Part shown: positions 26,001 to 35,946 of the stretch, piece after piece
Numbering within the stretch: position 1 is the stretch's first letter
Layout of the letters: every line of letters begins with the position of its first letter
NCBI GenBank assembly: GCA_947172415.1
Contig: OX359191.1
Span: 4,712,001-4,776,000, forward strand
From: Chondrosia reniformis
Taxonomy: Eukaryota > Porifera > Demospongiae > Chondrillida > Chondrillidae
Length of the DNA: 64,000 nt
Direction: 5' to 3'
Made by a program: the position numbers and the translations under genes
The notes under the pieces: model-generated
The model's input: the letters and a program-made list of their open reading frames with translations, nothing else
The model's database searches: none
Told to the model about the DNA's origin: nothing

Positions 26001-26979
26001 CCAAAAGTGGCTGGAGTGCTCAAAGCAGAGGAGGACTGTCTTGAAAGAAGCCAGATTGATACTGAGAAGCCACGGAATAGAACTAGAACCGGAAATGTGG
26101 CTGAAGACAGATCCCTCACAAAATAGTGTAAGAGAATGGAGGAGAGTGGCACGTGAGCTCCGGGAGGCTCAGACTGAAAGGTTAAAAAGTAACCTAGCCG
26201 AAAAGTCTCACCAGGGCTCATACCACAGACAAGTCACAAATAGGGAGTCTTATGTGTGGCTTTCTGAGGGGAGACTCAGACCTCAAACTGAGGCTCTGAT
26301 TCTCGCAGCCCAAGATGATGTGCTGCACACTAGGTGGTACCAAAATAGGATTCTGAAGAATTCTAGCCTCCTAATGTGCAGAGAATGTGGCAAGGCTATG
26401 GAAACGGTCAAACACATACTAAACATGTGTGAGCCCAAGGGATTTTCTCTCTACAAAGAGAGACATGACCGGGCAATACTGATAGTGTTGTGGAGACTGT
26501 TGAAAGAATATGGATTCAAGCAGGAAGAGCCCTGGTACAAACTAGAAGCAAAACCAGTCTATGAGAATAGGGCTGTCAAAATCTTGTGGGATCCTAGTAT
26601 CCCTACAGATGATGAAATGACAGAAAGAAGGCCAGACTTAGTGGTTGAGGATCGGCTATGTAAGTCCATCTTCATTATTGAGATGTCAGTTCCTACTGAC
26701 AGCAATATTAATGGAAGATGGCAAGAGAAGTTCCAAAAGTACCAGAAGCTGGCAGCTGATATGAGGAAACAATTTAGGGGCTACCGAATTAAGGTAGTCC
26801 CGATGATAATTGGTGCTTTGGGGACAGTGGACACGCTCCTGGAAGACCTTAGGGGAATTCCAAAGCTGTCAAAAAGTGCAGTAGAAGTGATGAGAGCCAT
26901 GCAGAGAACTGTTCTCTGTTCGGCTGTGAGGATATTGAGGCGACATCTATCTGTTGAGGGATTGGGGCCTGGACGATAA
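23056..26979 (+). CDS. R4-like retrotransposon polyprotein: two Myb-like domains, RT, zinc knuckle, restriction-like endonuclease
   Basis: A 1307-residue protein from ATG at 23056. Two Myb/SANT-like helix domains lie at about 57-110 (ALWTEEMVRALIDCF) and 144-196 (WNLQRDNILMELY) and probably bind target DNA. The reverse transcriptase follows, with SAPGPDG at 539-545, IPKKGDPKSAANYRPIA near 588-604, WIDYEKAYD with Asp671, GLFQGDSLSPLL near 730-742, and the active site YMDD at 776-779. After the thumb region comes a zinc knuckle with Cys1108, Cys1111, His1120 and Cys1125. It is followed by the endonuclease signature RPD (1192-1194) and Glu1209, the PD-(D/E)XK-type nuclease at the C-terminus of R2, R4 and NeSL-type LINEs. 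YMDDLKIYA and WIDYEKAYDRVPH resemble the R4/Dong branch, but the clade needs a tree. All key residues are present, so it looks functional. It would copy its own RNA at a nicked chromosomal target. Antisense frames at 24231-24848 and nearby are shadows. Confidence 0.93.
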   Translation: MRHENDNFQDRLWPRCTSGEENPGSTRIGDSTGASQVDVPEWNNPSSVPVTGQPALWTEEMVRALIDCFERSEPKRGGYQKRLEREWLSKYPHLPQTGRTLAFQAKRSLVGDGVLQVMGSRDLDLVNDAPQGASRRRRIQGVIWNLQRDNILMELYRESKPMEKGYAERLYQAWNAKMPDHKTTKVALTTRLSRIRRGQGLSRLNLVEPDSCGVATLTETVEEGVGAQGQGELHQVQAVTEQNGELPAAPVETPTNDHPSPRTSGNDQLMQLLGKAKDACLRKKPGDFSDRKPWGAVRFNHVDTALLQEANDWVEKEWQEGPRSAWHLNCLVYSVAMAVRGKTTNESQPCNQGRKSDNQKGNKRQEGHISDRKAKGLRFRRLLAWLDVEIARQRNNNPMTKRQKVLRRKLRREFHSLNLNVLIRAREQTLGKLRVWTLQERRSAERRKFQEQNHLWNTQRKFRMNGNVPTSNEAPSIEVVRDFWTKIVGTVCKVNKDDPGVKEWLKETKKRVGRTSSEGPDSIDETKLRKALKKAKSWSAPGPDGIHTFWWKALPSAQSALADVLRRVVSGDLSVPDWLTRGRTLLIPKKGDPKSAANYRPIACLNTMYKAVTAYIASELLTYTYTNDLLPMAQRAMRKGRWGCVDCLLLDQSIGLDAKIMGKPLSVAWIDYEKAYDRVPHKWVMKVLKTIKCPGWIRRSIELFSKHWATVLELRTAGKVVRSTPVKYNRGLFQGDSLSPLLFCLAIAPISQVLNRTKGYTLWHNGERNTMSHLLYMDDLKIYAGGPDKLREAMECVEKTSNAIGMRFGVRKCGTAHMQKGKVLAGPDNPERSEESIRSLEKGTTYKYLGLEQLFEVDDSKVKACLINELRRRLHKVWGSHLNGKNAAEASNMLCASLLRYSYPVLKWTQSELPKLDRMVRKIMRKYQCHHYNSAIERVNLPRSQGGRGLCSFPLDHDRAVVNLARYLHTANDPLIAVLVKHQKWLECSKQRRTVLKEARLILRSHGIELEPEMWLKTDPSQNSVREWRRVARELREAQTERLKSNLAEKSHQGSYHRQVTNRESYVWLSEGRLRPQTEALILAAQDDVLHTRWYQNRILKNSSLLMCRECGKAMETVKHILNMCEPKGFSLYKERHDRAILIVLWRLLKEYGFKQEEPWYKLEAKPVYENRAVKILWDPSIPTDDEMTERRPDLVVEDRLCKSIFIIEMSVPTDSNINGRWQEKFQKYQKLAADMRKQFRGYRIKVVPMIIGALGTVDTLLEDLRGIPKLSKSAVEVMRAMQRTVLCSAVRILRRHLSVEGLGPGR

Positions 26980-27186
26980 GTAGTCCTGTCCCAGTCCTTG
27001 CCTGTCGACCTCTGGAAAGCAGTGGTGGATTGGTGTATGGAGGTACTCCCTCCTATTATGACGGTCAACTTTGGCCCGACGTGCACCCGTCTGCTGCTGT
27101 CGGAAGGAGGAAAAGCCGAGGCTTCTGGCTAAAAACCCAAAGAAAGGAAAACATAACTGACTGAGGGTTGTCCAAGCCAGATACTC

Positions 27187-27210
27187 CTTGCCTTAGTACA
27201 CTAAGGCAAG
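27187..27210 (+). other. 3' UTR hairpin of R4-like copy 2
   Basis: CTTGCCTTAG (27187-27196) pairs perfectly with CTAAGGCAAG (27201-27210) around TACA, 36 bp before the end of the element. It is the counterpart of 12892-12915. Confidence 0.78.
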
Positions 27211-27246
27211 AAGTAACAAGGTTCTCCGTTAAGGCTTTTGTTTTTT

Positions 27247-30200
27247 CTACAACTAGTAAATATAAATAGAACTAGTTCATAAAAATAGTGCATACAACTA
27301 GTACATGCAATTAGTACATACAACTAGTACACCCTAACAGTACACAGAAATAGTATATACAACTAGTACATACAACTAGTCCATGGTACCAACAACTAGG
27401 ACTTATAACTAGTCCATAAACCTACTACATATAACTAGTACACACATATATACCTGGTAAATGTAAATAGTACATACAACTAGTACATACGGCTAGCGCA
27501 TACAACTAGTACATATAGCTAGTACACACACATATAAATAGAACATACAAATAGTAAATACAACTAGTACATACAACTAGTACATACAACATGTATCTAG
27601 TACATACAACTAGAACATACAACTTGTACAAAGCTAGTACATACAACTAGTACACAGAACTTGTACATACAATTAGCACATGCAACTACTACATACAACT
27701 AATACATTAAAGTAGTACCTAAAACTAGTAAAAATAGCTAGTTCTAGTTCATACAACTAGAATATACAACTAGTATATAGAATTAGTAAATACAACCCGC
27801 TAAAACAGCTAGTACACACAAGTAGTACATATAAGTAGTATATACAAGTAGTACATTTAACTAGTACATACAACTAGTGTCTAGTATATACAACTAGTAC
27901 CTCCCTAGTGCCTAGTATATATAATTAGGACTAGAACCTACAACTAGTATATACTACTAGTACATACAACTAGTACATGCAACTAGTACATATAACTAGC
28001 ACATATAACTATTACATATGACTTGTAAATACACATATAACTAATACATAAATGTAGTACATACAAATAGTATAGAAAACTAGTTCACACAAACAAACAA
28101 GTAGTTCATAGAACTAGTTCATTCCTAGAACCTAGTATAAATTCTTCTAGAACGTAAAACGAGTTCAAACATCTAGTACATACAACTAGTACATACAATT
28201 AGTACATATATCTAGTACATACAACAATTACACACTACCTATACATTCAACTAGTCCAAATAACTACTACATTTGACTAGTACATACAAATAGTATTGAG
28301 TACATAAAACTAGTACATATAACTGGAACTAGTACATAAAACTAGTACATACAACTACTGCTAAAAATTAGTAACGAGTACATACAACTAGTTCATTGAA
28401 CTAGTGCGCACAACATGAACATGCAACTAGTATATGCAACTTGTACATCCAATTAGTAGATAAAATTAGTTCACATAACTGGTACATACAAATAGTAACG
28501 AAAACATACAACTTGTACATTGAACTACTACAAACAACTTGTACATAAAACAAGTAAATAGTACAATCAGCTAGGACATACAACTGGTACATACAACTAG
28601 GACATACAACTGATATATACAACTAGGTCATATACCTACTTAAATAAGAAGTACATACAAGTAGTTTCTAGTACATATAACTATATAGTACCTACCTAGT
28701 ACCTAGTTTAACTAGTACTAGAACCTTCAACTAGTGCATACAATTTGTACACACAAATAGTACATACAGCTAGTAAATATAACTACTACATACTACTAGT
28801 ACATAAAACTAGTACATATAACTGGTATATATAACAAGTACATATAAACAGTACATGCAACTAGTTCATAAAACTAGTTCATACAACTAGTACATGCAAC
28901 AAGTATCTAGTACATAGAACCTACCTAGTACATAGTATAAGTAGTACAAGAATCAACAACTGGTACATACACATAGTACTTACAACTAGTACATACAACT
29001 AGAAACTAGTTAATACTACTAGTTCATAGAACGAGTACATATTACTATAGAGAACACACAACTTGAATATACATCTAGTACATAGCTAATATTAACAACT
29101 AGTATATACATATAACTATTACGTACAACTGGTACATAACTAGTACATGCAAATAGCACATACAACTAGTAGATATCAAATAGTGCACACACCTAGCACA
29201 TATAACTAGAACACACACCTACTATATACAACTAGTACATAAACATATACCTAGTAATTATAAATAGTACATACAACTAGTACATAGAACAGGTACATAA
29301 AACCAGTACATACAACTAGAAACTAGTCCATACAACTAGTATATATATAACACTAGTCCATTTAGCTAGTACGTAAAACTGGTATATACATACAAAGAGT
29401 ACATACAACTATTACATACAACTACTTCATAAAAAATAATTAAAATTAGGAGGTACAACTAGTTCACAAAACTAGTGAATAGTACATAAAACTAGTACAT
29501 GCGACTAGGATATACAACTAGTACATACAACTAGTACATACAACTACTTCATAAAACTTGTAAATAGCTAGTACAAACAACTAGTGCTTACATCTTGTAC
29601 ATACAACTTGTTCATATCTAGTACAAACAACTAATACATACAATTAGTACATAGAATTAGTAAATACAACCAGCTAATACAGTTATGACATACAATTAGT
29701 ACATATACCGAGTACATACACATATATGTAGTACATATAAAGTTAATATATACAACTAGTATATATAACTAGTACAAACAACTAGTGCATACACCCAGTA
29801 CATACAAATTTAACGAATACATATAAGTAGAACATACAACTAGTATATACAACTAGTACATATAAATAGTACATACAACTAGTACATACAACAATTACAG
29901 AAAACTGGTACATACAACTAGTACATATAACTAGTACATTTAACTATTGCATATGACTAGTATATACACATATAACTAATACATAAATAGAGAACCTACA
30001 ACTAGTTCAGAAAACTAGTTCACACAAACAAACAAGTAGTTCATAGAACTAGTTCATTCCCAGTACCTAGTATAACTTGTACTAGAACCGAAAAGTAGTT
30101 CAAACATCTAGTACATACAACTAGTACATACAATTAGGCAATAGTACATGCCAAGAGCCAAGGATTCACAGAAGATCAAGATAAAGAAAAAGACAAAGAC

Positions 30201-30454
30201 TCCCAGGATCACTGATGAAGGGTGGAATTCCCAGAAACGGCTGTCTGACCCAGTGGAGAAGAAGATGAAAGAAGGGAAAAGAAGGAAGAAAAGACTACTG
30301 TATCTTCATCTAAAGCTCTCTTTAGGTTTAGTTCCCCTATAGGCTCTTTTTACAGAATAGGCATATAGCATGTAGGAATATGGTATCTTAGATTTTTCAT
30401 GCAACTAGTACACACAACTAGTATGTATAACTAGTACATACAACAATTACACAC
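27247..30454 (-). repeat. 13-bp satellite, minus orientation, block 4
   Basis: Inverted satellite with higher-order copies. The part at about 28340-28690 is the reverse complement of 2521-2890 and holds the uninterrupted CACTA target (28681-28691). 28688-29050 repeats 20917-21260. 29227-29300 resembles the left flank of R4-like copy 2 without the element. Island copy C sits at 30147-30401. The frame at 28401-28622 is satellite read as codons. Confidence 0.95.
30147..30401 (+). mobile_element. 250-bp conserved island, copy C
   Basis: Third copy of the island, with CATG at both edges (30147-30150 and 30398-30401). It contains an open frame 30148-30342 of 64 codons, mostly lysine and arginine (for example KIKIKKKTKTPRITDEGW). 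The frame is broken in copy B, so coding is doubtful. Relative to the satellite it has the same orientation as copy A, as expected if A and C arose by inverted duplication. Confidence 0.65.
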
Positions 30455-30545
30455 CACTTATACTACAAATTACAAAAAAGAAAAAGTAGGGTAAGAGTGC
30501 AAAGGTTTAGTAAAAAAAGGAAGGGCCTTTACAAGATGATTATAG

Positions 30546-32018
30546 ATGAGAGTTACCATGTTGAAGAAGCCTGCAATGCCATTGGTAGAAAGAACTTTGT
30601 CACCAGAATGCAACAAGGCATTACCCATCCATACTTTTTTCATGGCTGTTAAGACTCTTAGGCTTAATCTTTCAGAAGCCAGCAAATTTAGTTCTGACAT
30701 CACTGGTAACTCTGATCGAGTAATCCAGAAGTGGGCATTAGAGTTTTTGCTATCCTATTCTGTTGATGAAGACAATCTGGAAGAAAGCTTCTTCAGCAAT
30801 AACAGGGGTAAACACAATAAAATGGGGAACAGTCTCATGACCCAGGAAGATATTATTGATGAAGCAAGGCAGTTCATTCGAGAGAATGCTAACAAAAAAG
30901 GGCAACGAAATCTAACATGCAAAGATTTTGCAGGATGGGTGAGCAACAAGTGGCAAGTTGACATTGCAGAAGGGACAGCAAGAATATGGATGCATAAATT
31001 AGGCTTTGAGCAGAAAAGAATCGGAAAGTCTGTATATTTTGATGGTCACAAACGGGATGATATTGTGAAGGCCAGACAGGAATAGCTGAAAACATTGGAG
31101 GAAGCTGATCTAAGGGCATATGGTAGCAGTAATGTTCTACAGCAAGGTGAAAAGGCACTGATTCGGTTATATCATGATGAATCAACTTACTATGCGAATG
31201 CCTGTCAAACATTCTACTGGAATGATGGTACCAATACTTCTTTTGAAGCAGAAGTCCTTAGGTCAGGCAATAATGGTTTCAGACTTCATCGAAGAAGTGG
31301 ATGGGTTACTGAAATTCAGTAATCTGGAGGCAAGCGAGTTGCTTGAGCACCAGAAAGATGGCTACTTTGACAATAATAAGTTCCTTAATCAAGTACTTAA
31401 AGCAGTAAATATATTTAATGCCAAATACCCAAATGCCCAAGGGCTGTTAATATTTGATAATGCAACGTCCCACTGTAAACTCCTAAATGATGCCCTAAAT
31501 GTCTCCAAAATGAATGTTGGATCTGGTGGACGGCAACCGGCAATGCGTAACACTTATTTTCATGGAAAGCAGCAGATGACCCTTCAGAATGGACAACCCA
31601 AGGGTATGCGCATGGTTTTAGAGGAGAGAGGAATCAGGACCGATGGAATTAATGCGAGCCGGATGAGGGAGGAGCTGCTGAAATCCGATGATTTCAAAGG
31701 ACCATCACCTATAGTGAAGGGGAAGATACAGAGTATGGGTCATTTGTGCTTTTTCCTCGAAAATTCCATTGTGAACAAAACCCTATCGAGAGAGTCTGGT
31801 GCAATGCCAAAAAATACAGCAATGGACATTGCAATGGCACAATAACAAAACTTAGGAAAGTTTTCCAAGAATCCTTAGCAACAGTCACAAAAGAACTAAT
31901 ACTTAAGTTTTTTCATACAGTAAAGGACTATGAACACGGTCACAGAAATGGACATGATGCATTAGATATTGACTCTGTGGTTAAAACATATAATTCACAC
32001 AGACGAGCTTATAATTAA
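30546..32018 (+). pseudogene. IS630/Tc1-mariner-type DDE transposase, decayed
   Basis: One transposase can be followed across three frames. The N-terminal part (30546-31085) contains a helix-turn-helix-like region (LTCKDFAGWVSNKWQ). An in-frame TAG at 31083-31085 interrupts it, and the same frame continues to about 31240 with IRLYHDESTYYAN, the first catalytic Asp. The frame then shifts and reads on to about 31750 with GLLIFDNATSH, the second Asp, and a GGRQPAMRNTYFHG block. It shifts back and ends at 32018 with FHCEQNPIERVWCNAKKYS, the catalytic Glu. D/D/E in the contexts DES, DNA and PIE-W is the IS630/Tc1-mariner fold. One stop and two shifts make it dead. No TIR was found. The element sits between minus satellite on the left and a HIRAN fragment on the right. 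Confidence 0.85.
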
Positions 32019-32088
32019 TGTAACGTATAGTCATTACAATTATATCATTAATTTACTGTGAGTCAGAATCGAATGTTTCTGTGCTACT

Positions 32089-32729
32089 TCAAGATGTGGG
32101 ATCATTTGGAGCACTGATGTACTGATTACCAGGCAATGTTGTATAGGTGCTAGGTTTGTCAGTGTCTGAGGAACTTTCCATAGTTTCAGTACTAGAGGTG
32201 TTATCACTAGCCTCTTCATCAGATGGTGAAGATTCAAAAAGTGGAGGTTCATAAAACTATAAAGGAAATGAAGTTTCACTCTCTTGTGATCAGTAACTTT
32301 CATATCATATATACCTACCATCAATTCGCTACAAATTAGTTTTCCAGGTTTTAGATGGCAACTGTTGTATATCACCAAAAACTTCAACACAAACGTCACA
32401 CACTCTAAAACCCCACCATCTGCTACCAGAGGTAGACTTTGAATAAGGAACAGAGGTAATGGTCCTATCGTGATAGCAAGACTATGTAGTTCATGTTTAA
32501 TTTATCATCACTACTATCTCATTTTACTAACCCAGTAACATTAAATTCTTTTAGAAGTATGGAGATATGAATTGAGCTTCCTCTTTGGCTAAGTGTCCAA
32601 ATAATAGATTTCCATGTAAGGATGTAACAAGAAGATCTACAGCATTGATATCATAGCGGCTTGGACTCCTCCGTAGAATAACTGTCATTCCAAATTGAAG
32701 ACGGCTACAATCAACTTCGTACAGGTGAA
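32089..32729 (-). pseudogene. HIRAN-domain gene fragment, three exons, frameshifted, cut by the assembly gap
   Basis: Read on the minus strand, three exons are visible: 32729-32532, 32464-32319 and 32256-32089. Their introns are 67 and 62 bp and have GT-AG ends. Exon 1 encodes LQFGMTVILRRSPSRYDINA and then LFGHLAKEEAQFISP, the pattern of a HIRAN domain, a small beta-barrel DNA-end or damage-recognition module. Exon 2 gives VPYSKSTSGSRWWGFRVCDV, and exon 3 an acidic serine-rich tail ending in TGA at 32091-32089. Single-base shifts are needed at the end of exon 1 (near 32550) and of exon 2 (near 32340), so it is a pseudogene or has sequence errors. The 5' part is lost in the gap. HIRAN genes of this kind may travel with transposons (inference). 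Confidence 0.6.
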
Positions 32730-32929
32730 NNNNNNNNNNNNNNNNNNNNNNNNNNNNNNNNNNNNNNNNNNNNNNNNNNNNNNNNNNNNNNNNNNNNNNN
32801 NNNNNNNNNNNNNNNNNNNNNNNNNNNNNNNNNNNNNNNNNNNNNNNNNNNNNNNNNNNNNNNNNNNNNNNNNNNNNNNNNNNNNNNNNNNNNNNNNNNN
32901 NNNNNNNNNNNNNNNNNNNNNNNNNNNNN
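32730..32929. other. Assembly gap, 200 N
   Basis: Exactly 200 undetermined bases, a conventional scaffold gap size, so the true length is unknown. It interrupts the HIRAN fragment. Confidence 0.99.
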
Positions 32930-33525
32930 ATTCCTTTAGCCTGCGTTATAAATTGGGCAAGCTTAAGCGATCATTCTGTTCGCGAAATGGCCATAAACGC
33001 TTGCAATGGAGTATGTGGCTGTGCGTGACCTGACGACATTAAAATTATCAGAATAGAGACATTTTGCGTTTGTTGTAATTTTTCCTCGTACATAGCATAC
33101 ATTCAAGGCTTGGCTTGCTGCTAGCTTGAAGTCTATCGATAGCACAACTCTTAAGCTAGCTTTTGACCCGTTTACATCTCTTAACTAAAAAGATTGCAGG
33201 GAAACGTATCTAAAAACTAGAGGTACCTTAAATTAACCCTTTCGACTTGTTTTCTCAAATGGGAGCAATATCATACTGAAGTAAGAGCTCTTAACTAATA
33301 TCTATTCGTTAGTTAGTATCTAAAAACTGCTTTTTGGAAAATGGGCTGCAACTAAGTGGGAATGTCACAAACCACGCCCATCCACCCACCTAACATTCAT
33401 CAACATCTACTTGATCCATCAAATTAAAAAATTAGCCAATCCCATCACCCTTAACTACCTACGGCTATTTTAGGTAAACCAGCAAAATACACTCTTTAGA
33501 CGTGGAGCACTGTACCTAGAAAATA
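32930..33525. other. Unique sequence without a recognisable gene
   Basis: About 600 bases of ordinary AT-rich sequence between the gap and the next satellite. Only short frames on both strands, with no splice-linked reading frame or known motif that I can see. Confidence 0.6.
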
Positions 33526-34645
33526 TGTATAGTACATACAACTAGTACATACAGCCAGTGCATACAACTAGTACATTTAACTAGTGCACAAACATATAAC
33601 TAGTGCATACAAATAGTAAATACAACTAGAACATACAACTAGTACGTACAACTAGTACATCCAAATAGTATGTGCAACTAGTATCTAGCACATACAACTA
33701 GAACATACAACTAGTACGAAGCTAGTACATACAACTAGTATAAACATACAACTAGTCCACAGAACGTGTACATACAATTAGCACATACAACTAGTACTTT
33801 TAACTAGTATATACATATAACAAGTACACACACCTACTACATATAACTAATACATAAACATATAACTAGTATATATGAAAAGTACATACACATAGTACAT
33901 ACACATAGAAACTAGTATATACAACTAGTATATATATAAAACTAGTAAATTTAACTAGTACATAAAACTAGTATATACATATAACAAGTACACACACCTA
34001 CTACATATAACTAATACATAAACATATAACTAGTATATATGAAAAGTACATACACATAGTACATACACATAGAAACTAGTATATACAACTAGTATATATA
34101 TAAAACTAGTAAATTTAACTAGTACATAAAACTAGTATATACATATAACAAGTACACACACCTACTACATATAACTAATACATAAACATATAACTAGTAT
34201 ATATGAAAAGTACATACACATAGTACATACACATAGAAACTAGTATATACAACTAGTATATATATAAAACTAGTAAATTTAACTAGTACATAAAACTAGT
34301 ATATACATACAACTAGTACATACAACTAGTACATACAACTAGTACATACAACTAGTATCTAGCCCATACAACTTGAACATACAACTAGCATATACATACA
34401 ACTAGTACATAGAACTTGTACATACAATTAGCACATGCAACTACTACATACAACTAATACATACAACGAGTACCTAAAACTAGTAAATATACCTAGTTCT
34501 AGTACATACAACTAGTACATACAACTAGTACATACAACTAGTACTTTCAACCAGTACATATAACTAGTACACACACCTACTACATATAACTAATATATAA
34601 ACATATAACTAGTTCAAATATATAGTACATCCACATAGTAGATAT
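33526..34645 (-). repeat. 13-bp satellite, minus orientation, block 5
   Basis: Inverted satellite (TACATACAACTAG). It ends at about 34645, where TAGATATATACTAGTTAAATG switches the unit to plus orientation within a few bases. Confidence 0.93.
33802..34300. repeat. 164-bp higher-order tandem repeat, 3 copies
   Basis: The marker CAAGTACACACACC occurs at 33821, 33985 and 34149, exactly 164 bases apart, and the copies are almost identical. Neighbouring satellite is much more divergent, so this is a very recent local amplification. Confidence 0.93.
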
Positions 34646-34696
34646 ATACTAGTTAAATGCATTAGTTGTGTGTACTAGGTGTATGTTCTACTTTCT

Positions 34697-35032
34697 AGGG
34701 GCTGCCATAGGCAGCACCTTATATTGTTTTCATTTCCTGAATACGTTGTATGGCTTCATGTTACGGAAAAATATATATACATTAATATATAATACAGGTT
34801 CGTTAGCAACTATTAGTAACACTTAATTTATACGACAATAATCGTTTTTACAAATGGCGGCGTTCATGAAGCTTTAGTACACGAAGCTCTTCCATTGTTG
34901 TATATAAAGTTCAGGACACTTAAGCGTCCTCAATCGTTAGTATAACGAATATATATATTAAATCGCGACAATGTGGCCAAGGAGCTGGAGTTAATTCTGG
35001 GGCAGCAGCCCATCAGTTTTTAAACTCGAAAT
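34697..35032 (+). mobile_element. MITE family M, copy 1 (palindromic ends)
   Basis: About 335 bp, found four times in the window (34697, 47303, 48243, 54548). It begins with a hairpin AGGGGCTGCC..GGCAGC and ends with a GCAGCAGCCC block followed by AGTTTTTAAACTCG, a second near-palindrome. It contains no coding frame. It lies only about 50 bp after the point where the satellite changes orientation. Confidence 0.8.
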
Positions 35033-35417
35033 ACTTGTTATGTTTTTGTGCTATTTGTTTGTACTAGTTGTAGGTACTAGTACGGGTTATATTTACTAGT
35101 TGTAGGAACTAGTTGTAGCTACTAGTTGTATGTACTAGGACTACTTATATTTATAAGTTGTTGGTATTATTGCATCTACTTGTTGTATGTTCTAGTTGTA
35201 TGTACTAGTTGTATGTACCAGTTTTATATACAAGTTGTATGTACTAGTTGTATGTATGAGTTTTTGTACTAGTTGTATGTACTAGTTGTAGGTACTAGCT
35301 GTATGTACTAGTTGTATGTACTAATTGCATGTACTAGTTCAATGTACTTGCTGTATGTAATCATTATATACTAGTTATATGTACTAGTTGTTTGTACTAG
35401 GACTAGTTATATTAACA

Positions 35418-35689
35418 AGTTTTATATGTGGCAGTTGAGGTTAGAAACTCGACGTTATGCATTTTGGTACACGTCGCTTTGCGTTCATCAGTAATTTAAG
35501 GATAAGGTAGCTAGTGAATGCTAGCTAGCTAGCTAACTAAAAACAATAATTGCTATGGTTTTCCTACTTGTCAAACTTTTGCTCTAGAATAAAATGCTGC
35601 TTATAATACTGTGTGGTTTAAATTGCTAAGGAACTTAGCAATTACGATGCAGGATCGGGCTGTTTTGGAACGAAATCTGATAGTCCGTG
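35418..35689. other. Unique 270-bp island before SINE copy 1
   Basis: Non-satellite sequence with a run of GCTAGCTAGCTAGC, no open frame and no match elsewhere in the window. It could be the 3' body of the adjacent minus-strand SINE or an older insertion. SINE copy 2 lacks it. Confidence 0.45.
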
Positions 35690-35946
35690 AAACATGATAA
35701 AGAGGGAAAACACGAAAGAAGCAATTGCTGGGAATTGAACCAAGGACAGGTGGTTATGACCTGCAGTTGCTCTGCCACTGAGGTACAACTGCCACAGCAA
35801 TGCCTCTCCCATGTTCTCCCTCTTAAAGTAACTATAACAAAAAATCAGTGTACATTCTTAATAAGTGGTGATTCACTTCATCAGACAAGCTGATAATCAA
35901 GACCCAGCCCATTTCCAGTGGGAGGGGCCATCTTAACCAATGGGTC
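35690..35946 (-). mobile_element. tRNA-derived SINE, copy 1
   Basis: The minus strand carries a tRNA-like head. A-box-like TACCTCAGTGGCAGAGC lies near 35784-35768 and B box GGTTCAATTCC at 35741-35731, with a CAT anticodon-like triplet between them, as in tRNA-Met. These are the internal promoter elements of RNA polymerase III. The block is shared with 37035-37293. Satellite resumes directly on the right, and the matching satellite without the insertion is at about 43290. Confidence 0.7.

Larger units (their letters stand above)
22886..27246 (+). mobile_element. R4-like non-LTR retrotransposon, copy 2: apparently full length
   Basis: About 4.36 kb: a structured 170-bp leader, one 1307-codon frame (23056-26979), a 260-bp 3' UTR with a terminal hairpin, and a T-rich end rather than a poly-A tail. 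It is GC-richer than the satellite around it. The left edge is where satellite (ACTAGTACATAG) gives way to TCGTGGGAATTGG. The element is on the plus strand although the satellite here is inverted, so its orientation is independent of the satellite. High identity to copy 1 indicates recent activity. Confidence 0.92.

Noticed and set aside
30755-31212. Minus-strand ORFs over the IS630/mariner-type pseudogene and the 31-kb region
   Set aside because: They lie opposite recognisable transposase motifs and have no family features.
35722-35795. Functional tRNA-Met gene on the minus strand
   Set aside because: Box A and B are present but the stems are imperfect, the acceptor ends do not pair well, and the block is part of a longer duplicated SINE.
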